This document shows, in pieces, positions 1-9,900 of a DNA stretch of 64,000 nt. Origin of the DNA: Zestomonas insulae (GTDB lineage: Bacteria > Pseudomonadota > Gammaproteobacteria > Pseudomonadales > Pseudomonadaceae); assembly GCF_016901015.1 (NCBI RefSeq), contig NZ_JAFEUP010000004.1:124001-188000 (forward strand). Direction: 5' to 3'. Under the pieces are notes generated by a model, which was given only the letters and a program-made list of their open reading frames with translations, did no database searches and had not been told where the DNA came from. The translations under genes were made by a program, and so were the position numbers. The stretch's first letter is position 1; each line of letters opens with the position of its first letter.

Positions 1-1
1 C

Positions 2-700
2 CCCGGCATCCGCCTCGATCTCGACCTCAGCGAGCCGCAGACCCCGCGCTTGCTGGTGGGCATGGGTATCGCCGGCCTGCAACAGCAGCGGCAGATGGTC
101 GAGCTGGCGATGGGTGTCGCCCACAACACCATGAAACTGCTCTACGGCAGCCATTTTGCCGCCCATGCGGTGCAACTCTGCGGTATCAGCCCATTGCCGC
201 TGGCGCGTTACCGCCGCCACTTCAATACCGTGGTGTATACCGGCCAGCCGCACAACGCGCTGGTGCTGCGCGCGGAACAGTTCAACCAGCCGATCGCCCA
301 GCAGGACCCCGCCCTGCACCGTGCGCTGGTGCAGTACTTCAGCCAGGTTCACCAGCAGGGGGCGACGGACGTGGTGGCGCAGGTCGAGCGTCTGGTGCTG
401 CGCATGCTGCCGATCCAGCGCTGCCGCCTGCCGCTGATCGCCGAGCAACTCGGTCTCCACGAGCGGGTGCTGCAGCGCCGTCTCGCCGAGCAGGGACGAC
501 GCTTCGAAGAGCTCGTCGAGGCGATCCGCCGCGAACGCACCGAGCACTACCTGGCGGAACCGCACATGCCGATGGCGCAGATTGCCGGGCTGCTCGGCTA
601 CAGCGAACAGAGCGTGTTCAACCGCGCCTGCCAACGCTGGTTCGCCATGGCGCCGCGCGCCAAGCGCCGGCAACTGCTCGAACAGTCGACACTTGACTAG
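2..700 (+). CDS. AraC-family transcriptional regulator, 5'-truncated
   Basis: The reading frame is open from the left edge, so the true start lies outside the window; 232 residues are visible. The last 80 or so residues form the double helix-turn-helix of AraC regulators: the stretch around LQRRLAEQG is the first HTH, and GYSEQSVFNRACQRW followed by APRAKRR is the typical second recognition helix and end motif. The part before it resembles the arabinose-binding-like N-terminal domain of the OruR/ArgR-like group rather than a cupin. Such proteins bind a small ligand and activate nearby operons. Its target is unknown; the adhesin locus starts 245 bp downstream on the same strand, but nothing ties the two together. 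The 3' end and the HTH are clear. Confidence 0.9.
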   Translation, partial: PGIRLDLDLSEPQTPRLLVGMGIAGLQQQRQMVELAMGVAHNTMKLLYGSHFAAHAVQLCGISPLPLARYRRHFNTVVYTGQPHNALVLRAEQFNQPIAQQDPALHRALVQYFSQVHQQGATDVVAQVERLVLRMLPIQRCRLPLIAEQLGLHERVLQRRLAEQGRRFEELVEAIRRERTEHYLAEPHMPMAQIAGLLGYSEQSVFNRACQRWFAMAPRAKRRQLLEQSTLD

Positions 701-945
701 CGACACCCTCCTCCCTGCCTCGCGCGCGCTTCTGCCAAGTCACGACTTCTGGCATATGGCCAGTATTTTTCGTGGGTTTTCAGGGCTTTAATTAGCGCGG
801 AAAGCCTTGCGCTAGAGCCACCGAGTGCCACTTGTCAGCTACCCGGCAGGGTTAAAAACCCGCCACTAGACTCCAGAGTGGTTGCCGCCACGGACGGCCA
901 GAACACTTCGATGTCCTGGTGTGCCAACACCTCGGGAGCATGGAT

Positions 946-3900
946 ATGCAGAACAAGCTTCGCTCGCCGGTGCCCAACCGTTTTCGCCCGCAAAGCCAGG
1001 CGATCGCGTTGGAACCGCGCATCCTCTTTGATGGCGCCGCAGCGGCTGCCGTTGACCAACAGCACAGCGACCCCGCCCAGCCCAGCGACAATCCGACCGA
1101 GCACGCCACGCCCACCGAGGCGCACGACACCCCTGCCCCGGCGCCCAACGCCGCGCGCCACTTGCTGGTCCTCGACAGCCGCGTCGAGAACCGCGAGCAG
1201 CTGGTCGCCCAGCTGCCCAGCGATGTCACCGCGCTGGTGGTCAATAGCAGCGAGGATGGCCTGGCGGCGATTTCCGCCGCCTTGGCCGAACTCGGCCAGG
1301 TCGACTCGATCCAGATTCTTTCCCACGGCGAAGCCGGGCAGTTCACCCTCGGCAACCGCACGGTCAGCGCCGACAACATTGGTCAGCTTGGGCAGACCCT
1401 GCAGCAGTGGCGCGACCACCTCAGCGCGGATGCCGACATCCAGTTGTACGGTTGCGATGTTGGCGCCGGCAGCGCCGGCCAGACCCTGGTCAACGAACTG
1501 GCGCGCTGGACTGGTACCGACGTGGCCGCTTCCGACGACGATACCGGTGGTCAGGCCGCCGGTGGCGATTGGGACCTGGAGGTCCGCAACGGCACCATCG
1601 ATAAGCCCATCGCGCTGAGCGCCGAGGCCCTCGCAGGCTATGTGCAACTGCTCGCGGCCGGGCCCAACACCGACCTTTCCGGCGGCGCGGACGTGCTGTT
1701 GGGCGGCACCTTCACCTTCACGGTGAACTTCTCCAACATTTCGGCGGACGCCGGCTACGCACCGTTCATTGACCTGTTCCTGCCCACCACCGGCCGCGAT
1801 GGTGCCGGCGCCGAGATCGACGACGGCATCAGCTTCGTCTCCGCCAGCTACCTGGGCCAGACCCTGGTATCCCACGTGCTGACCTTCGACGCTAACGGCC
1901 AGGCCAGTCACCCGCTGGCGGTGGGCACCGACGGTTTGCCACTGATCATCAACGCCGCCGATTTCGGCATGCGCGCCGGCGACCAGATGGTGGTGCTCGA
2001 GTTGCCGTTCTCCAGCGTCAGCCTCGGCCAGCCGCCAATCGTCATTCAGGTGACGGCGTCCCTCAGTGACCTGGCCGATACCGATTTTTCCTTCTCCGGC
2101 GCCACACCGGATCTGACCATCCGCGCGCGCAGCGGCTTCCAGTACGGCAATGATTCGCTGAATAACCCGAGCACCGACCCGAGCATCCTCGAGCCGGCCG
2201 CCAACGCCGACAGCTATGTGGTGCATCCGACGGTGATCAGTTTCACCGAAACCGTTACCACTCCCGAGGGTGAAACGGCCACCGGCCCCAACTATGGCCG
2301 CGAGCTGAATCTCACCGTGACCCCGGCCAACTCGCAGCCGTTCACCAATGTGGTGATCACCCAGCCGGTGCCCGACAACGTCATTGTCACCGCCATTACC
2401 CCCGGCGCCGGCGGCGTGATTACCTCGATCACGCTCTACGACGGGCGGACCACCACCGATCCGACGATCATCCAGGCCGCCCTGGCGCTGAACAACGACG
2501 CCGACCTGAGCAACGACCTGTACATCCGCGAGTTCACCGTCCTGTACGCGAACCTCAGCGGGCCGACCACCACCAATGTGCAGTTCTTCGTTCCGGATGA
2601 CGACGCCGACGGCGTGCCGGTGCTCAACCCGATCACCGGCGACGACGTGACCATCACCTTTGGTGCGCCGACCGCCACCGGTCTGTGGCGGCCACTCGAC
2701 CCGCGTGACGAGCCGACTCCCGGCGGCAGCATCATCTTCAGCGGCACCGGCAATGACACCAGCTTCATTGCCAAGTCGATCACCCTGCTCAAGCAGGTCA
2801 CCGTGCAGACCGACGTCGGCGCAACCGGGCTGAGCCCGGGCGACGTGTTGAGCTACCAGCTGAACATTGCCATTTCCGACTACTTCGCCTTCGGCAAGAA
2901 CTTCTTCGGCACGGGCAGCCTGATCATTCGCGACAGTCTCAGCGATGGCCAGACACTGGTGGCCGGCAGCGGCACCCTGACCATCACCGTCGACGGCACT
3001 ACGCAGAGCATCGCGTTGGTGACCACGGTCGTGACCAACGCCGACGGCACCACCTCACTGGCCCTCGATATCGGCCAATCGTTGATCGACGCTTTTGCCT
3101 TTCGCGGCTGGTTGAACGGCGACCTGTCGTTTGATGACGTTTTGCAGGGCGCCACCAGTGCGGTGATCAGCTACCAGGCCACGGTCGGCCAGAGCTACGC
3201 CCGCCCGATCGGCACACCGCATCTGGAAATCAACGAGGGCGACAGCCTGGGCAACAACGCCACGGTGACCGGGACCATTCTCGAGGACCCACTCAACCCG
3301 ACCGGAGGCGACGAATCGGACGGTTCGACAACCACCAGCACAGTGCCGGTCAGCCACGTCGACATCGAACTGGCCGATCTCAACGGTGGTGGCGCACCGG
3401 CGCCCGGCACCGAGTTGCGTCCGGGCGACGTGGTCACCTTCCGCCTCAGCTACGACCTGATCACCGGCGACTACGAGAACTTCACGCTGACCGCGTACCT
3501 GCCGTTGCCGTTGTTCGACTTGTCTGGCCTTGACCTGAGCACCATCTGGAGCCTCGGGCTTAACGACACCAACGGCGAGCTCCCAACTTCGGTCACGCTC
3601 GGCGCCGGCAACTCGCTGGTCTTCACCTTCGCCGACAAGGTCAACCCTGGGATTGACGGTGCGCGCGTCGAGATCGACTTCACCCTCACGGTCAGCGACC
3701 AGCCGTTCGCCGACCAGCGGGCTTTCAACGTGCTGGGTGAGTCACGACAGACCACCACCCTGGACAAGAGCGACATCCTTTCGTCCGACGACATCACCCT
3801 GATCGCCTCGGTCGCCGAACCGGTGCTGAACATCAGCCATGGCGTGGTCTCCACCAGCCACGGCACCGTGACCGGCACCATCGGCAGCTGGAATGCGCCC

Positions 3901-6900
3901 GGCAGCGGTGGCGTGCCGTTCACCGGCAGCGTTACTGACACCACCGCGGTGGACGGCAGCGTCACGGGTATCGACGGTGGCGATACGCTGCGCCTGGCCA
4001 CCGCCATCGAGAACAGCGGCGGTGGCGGCGCATTTGATGTCAGTACGCGCATCACCCTGCCCGGCGGCCTGGCTTTCGTGGGCGGCAACCTGGGTAGCGC
4101 CAACCTGCTGGTCTATCGCGGCGACGGCACCCTGCTGACCGCAGGCACCCACTACACGGTGGACAATGCCACCAACACCATCACCTTCATCGACGGTCCC
4201 GGCACCGGCGGCCTGCTGGCAGGCCGCCCCGGCACCGCGGCGGACCTCAGCGGCGCCAACCTGGTGGTGATCACCTACGACGTGCTGGTCTCGGCCACCA
4301 TCGACGCCAGCGCCACCCTGCAGAGCAACGCCGAGCTGCTCAGCTACGCCAGCGTCGAGGGCGGGCAGAACTTCCTCTCCACCCCGCTCAGCGACCTCGG
4401 CGACCAGCAGGTGGCGGCACCGGAGATCACCAAGGTATTCGCCGGCGGCAGCCTGGACGCCAGTGATTCGAGCGCCGCGCACACCCTCGGCGCCGATCTG
4501 GTGGTCGGCGAAAGCATGCTCTACGACATCGTCGTCACCCTGCCCGAAGGCACCACCCAGCTGCTGCGCATCGATGACCTGATTCCGGCCGGCCTGCGCC
4601 TGGACACCACCTTCAACGGCACCGGCTACCAGCTGATCACCACAGCCGGCGGTGCGCTCGGCGCCAACTTCGCCGGCACCATCACCGTGGCCAGCCTGAC
4701 CGCGCCCAGCGGCACCCTTGGCGGCGACGACGTCGATGCGCGTTTCACCTTCAGCGTGTCGAGCGCCGCGGCGGACAACAACACCGGCAACAACAGCTTC
4801 GTGATTCGCGTGCGCCTGGTGGCCAGCAACGTGCCGAGCAACCAGGCCGGCGCCGTACGGCAGAACGACGCCCGGCTGAGCTACAGCGACAGCGATGGTG
4901 ATACGCCGAACGGCGCCACCCCAGTGAACCGCGACGTGAACATGACCGGTGCCAAGCCGGCGATCACTATCCAGGAACCGACGCTGCAGCTCACCCAGCA
5001 GCTGCTCACCGATCCCGGCCTGGGCTTCGACGAAGGCGATCCGGTCGCCTTCAGCATCACGATTGGCAACGGCAATGCCGGGAGCGACTTCGACGCCTTC
5101 GATATCGCTTTCTCGGGCGTATTGCCCACCGAGCTGGACCAGCTGACGTTGGTCAGCGTGATCTACACGGTCGGCGGGGTCAGCACCGACATCAGCACCA
5201 GCTTCAGCCTCGACCCGACCGGCCGCACGCTGGTCAACACCGGCAACGTCGACATCGCCAAGGGCGGCAGCATCGTCATCACGGTCAACGGCGTGGTGAA
5301 CGCCTCGGGGGCCTCGGTACCGCTGTTCGACAACCTTGCGGAAGTGCGGTGGACCAGCCTTAACGGCACCGCCAGTGGGGTTGCCGACCCTGCCGGCGAA
5401 CGTACCGGCGAAGATGGCCTGCTGAACCAGGGCTCGTTGAACGACTACCGCCGCGACAGCACGCTGATCATTCCAGTCGCCCAGGGCATCAAGATTTCCC
5501 GGGTCGGGGGTTTACCCGATACCGCGGCGCCCAACCCGACCAACGCCCTCAACGAGAACGTCAGCATCGGCGAAGTCATCCGCTACCGCGCCGCCGTGCT
5601 GGTCCCCGAGGGCAACAACCCCAACTACGAGTTGCGCATCACCCTGGACAACGGCCTGACCCTCGATGACCTCTCCACCATGCGCATTGCCTTCATCTCC
5701 GATGGCGGGCTGGTCACCGATCTCAATGACCTGATCACCGGCGGTACGCTGTTCATCATCGGCAACGAGACCAGTCCGGAAGCGCAGTTCATTACCCCGG
5801 ACCTGTCCGGCGCGGCTCCTACCGGCGTGCTCAATCCGATCTACGTGGACCTGACCGGCGTCGACGGCAACGGCAACCAGGTGGTGACCATCACCCTGGG
5901 CAATATTGTCAACGGCGCGTTCGGCGGCGGCGACGACGGCAATGACGATGACCTGGAAGGCATCGTCATCGAGTTCAACGCAAGGGTCGCCAACAGCGTC
6001 GGCAACCAGGCAGGCGACATACTCGGCGTGCGCGTCCAGGACGTGGTCAACGGCACGCTGCGCGCCACCAGCGCAACGCTGTTCGAGAACGTCGTCGAGC
6101 CGGGCTTCACCGGCCTGAACAAGCAGGTCACCGACTTCATCCCCAACCCGGCGGGCACCATCGGGACTGCCACGGTTACCGTGAGCTTCACCTCGAATGG
6201 CGGCCTGGCGGCCTACGACACTCGCCTGGTCGACAGCTTCGCCACCGGCAGCAATTACAACCTGCTCAGCGTCACCATCGGCGGTACCACGTTCGGCCCG
6301 GGCAACCTGCCGGCCGGGGTGAGCTTCAGCACCACCGGCGGACTGACCGTCGATTTCACCCGCGTCGAGGTCGACACGCAGATCAGCGTGGTTTACACCG
6401 TCGACGTACCCAACGGCGCGACCATCGCCAACAGCGACGCGGTGCTGACCTGGAGCAGCCTGCCGGAAACCTTCACCAGCTGGGGCGGCACCCCGGTCGG
6501 CGTCGACGGCACGGCCAGCGGCGAGCGCACCGGCGCCGACGGCGTCGGGCCGGACGCCAGCACCCTGAACAACTACATGCTCCGCGAGGGCGCCGGGCTC
6601 GGCATCATCACCGGCACGCTGTGGAACGACACCGCCACCGCTGCCGCGGCACCCAATGACGCGATACCGGATGCCGATCCGGTTCCGGGCGACCCGTACG
6701 ACCTGGCGATCTCCAACCAGGCGATCAGCCTGATCTGGGCCGGGGTCGACGGGGTGTTCGGCAACGGCGACGACCGCACCTTCGGCACCACCACCGACGC
6801 CAACGGCCGCTTCATCTTCGGCGTGCTGCCGTCCGGGCTGTACCGCATCGACGCGCCAACCAGCGTCAACAGCATCGCCCAGTTCGGCGAGCTGCGGATG

Positions 6901-9900
6901 CGCATCGACACCGACGGCAGTACGCTCGGGCAGATCAACGTCACCCTTGGCGAAGGCGTCAGCCAGCAGGCCAACTCCGGCTACGTCGAGCTCAACGATG
7001 CGCCGGTCAACAGCCTGCCCGGCGAACAGCAGGCGCTCGAAGACGTACCTCGGCTGATCAGCACCAACGGCAGCGGCATCACGGTCAGTGACATCGACGT
7101 CGACCGCGACCCGGACCCGGCCAACCGGCAGATCCAGATCACCCTCAGCGTGTTGCACGGAATCCTGTCGTTCGCGGGTGACACCTCGGGCGTGGATATC
7201 ACCATAGGCACCACCCCCAATACGCCGGGTGCGCTACCGGGCAGCACCCTGGTACTGGTCGGCACCATCGCCGACCTCAACGATGCCTTGGCCTCCCTCA
7301 CCTACACGGGAAATCTGAACTTCAACGGCCTCGATTTCCTCAACGTGCAGACCAACGACCTCGGCAATTACGGCGATTTCGATGGCAATGGCATTCCCGG
7401 CCAGCTGACCGATGCGCGCACCGACGAAGATTTCCTGGTGATTCGCGTCAACCCGGTCAACGATCCACCAACTGCGGTGAATGACGCCGCCGACGCGGTC
7501 GAAGCAGGTGGCACCTTCAACAGCCTGCCGGGCATCGATCCACGCGGCAATCTGCTGGACAACGACACCGACGTGGACATCGACACTAATGGCGATCGGC
7601 TCGACGTGATCTCCGTGACGTCGCCGACAGGTGACGTGGTTGCGGTGCCAACGATTGGCCCAGTGGTCGTGCAGGGGCAGTACGGCGCACTGGTCATCCA
7701 GGCCGACGGCGCATACCAATACATTGTCGACAACACCAACGCCGCCGTTCAGGCCCTGCGTCTGAACACCGACGTCCTCAGCGAGAGCTTCGGCTATACC
7801 ATCTCCGACCTCGGCATTGGCGGCGCCGCGCTGCAGTCCAGTGCCATCCTGACCGTGACCATCCATGGCGCCAACGACACCCCAGTGGCCAACGGCGACG
7901 AAGGCGTGGCCATCGAGAAAGGTGGCGTCGGCAACACCGATACAGGGAAGCCTAACGACACCCCGCCGCAGGGTTTTCCGGTGGCCGGCGCTGACGCCAG
8001 CGGCAACGTGTTGGACAACGACAACGACGTCGACGGCGGCGAGGTGCCGCCCAACCCCAACCTCGATCCAGACCCCGATGCCATCGACTATGGCGAATCC
8101 AAGTCGGTCACCGGTTTGCGTGCCACCCCGCTGCTTTCGCCTGAGCCGCTGACCCCGCTTATTGCCGGCACCGCGATCGCCACTGGCACCTACGGCACCC
8201 TCACCATTTTTGCCGACGGCAGATACAGCTATGTGATCGATGACACCAACACTGACGTGCAGCGTCTCGGGCCCAACGACAGCCTGGTCGACGTCTTCAG
8301 CTACCAGGTCAGCGACGAGCTGGGCCTCAACGACCTCGCCGAACTGCGGATCACCATCGTTGGCAACTACGACAACCCGGTCGCCAGCGACGACCAGGCG
8401 AGCGCGCAGGCCGCGCAGGACAACACCCTGCCGGAGAGCAATCCCACCGGCAACGTCATCCTCTTCCCCAGTCGTCCGGGTGGCATCAACGATCCAGGCG
8501 GCAACGGCATCGATCTGGACGTCGACGCCGCCGATCGGCCGAGCACCCTGCTGCAGGTCAACGGCATCCGCAGCGGCCGCGAAGCCGCTGGCGGCATCGA
8601 GCCCGACGCTAGTGGCCTCACCAGCGTGACCACCGGCCCCGTGACTATCTTTGCCACCTATGCCGAAACCGGTGACGGCACCAACACGCAGGTTGGCAGC
8701 ATCGAGGATTTCGGTACGCTGACCATCAACCCGGACGGCTCCTACAGCTTCGACGTCAACAGCGACAACGACGCGATCATCGCCCTGGCTGAAGGCGTCT
8801 CGATCAACGTCATCTTCACCTACCAGATCGTCGACTCGGTCGGCCTGACCGACACCGCACAACTGGTGATCGTCGTGACCGGTGCTAACAACCCGCCGAG
8901 CGCCCAGGCCGAGTTCGCCCTGGCCACTGAGGCCGGCGGCATTGGCAACGGCACGCCGGGCGTCGACCCGGGCGTGCCGCCCGCACCGGCCGAAAGCGTG
9001 TCGTTCACCGATCCGGATGGCGACCCGGTCAGCGTCACTGCGGTCAGTCATACCAACCCCGACGACGGCACCGTCACGGTCGGCACCGTCGGCCAGCCGC
9101 TGGTCGGCCAGTACGGTTCGCTGACCCTCAACAGCGATGGCAGCTACAGCTACGTGGTCGACAACTCGCTGACCGCAGTACAGGCGCTGCGCCTGGCCAG
9201 CGATCTGCTGGTCGAGCGTTTCACCTACCGGGTCACCGACAACCGAGGCGAGTTCGACGAGGCGCAGATCGTCGTGGTGATCCGCGGTCAGAACGACAAT
9301 CCGGACGCCGTGGACGACAGTGCCACAGCGGTGGAAGCCGGCGGAGTGAACAACGGCACGCCAGGCCTCGACCCGACGGGCAACGTGCTGAACAACGACA
9401 ATGACGTCGACGGCGGCGAAGTGCCGCCGAACCCCAACCTCGACCCGGACCCCGATGCCATCGACTACGGCGAGACCAAGGCCGTCGACTCGGTGCGCAC
9501 TGGTGCCGTCGAGGGTTCCGGCACGGCCGGCACCCTGGGCAGCGAACTGCGCGGCACCTATGGCTGGCTGACCCTGAACGCCGACGGCAGCTACAGCTAT
9601 CGCCTGGACAACGCCATGGCCGAGGTACAAGCGCTGCGCGCCGGCAATACCCTGGTGGACAGCTTCAACTACACCGTCATCGATACCGCGCGCACCACTG
9701 ACATCGCAGTGCTCAACGTCACCATTCAGGGCGCCAATGACAACCCGGTGGCCGCGAATGACAACGCCGTCGCCGTCGAAGCCGGCGGCGTGAACAACAA
9801 CCTCGCCGGCATCGATCCGAGCGGCAATGTGCTGCTCAACGACAGCGACGTCGACCAGTTCGGCGAAGCCCTCAGCGTCATCGGCGTGCGCCAGGGCGCG

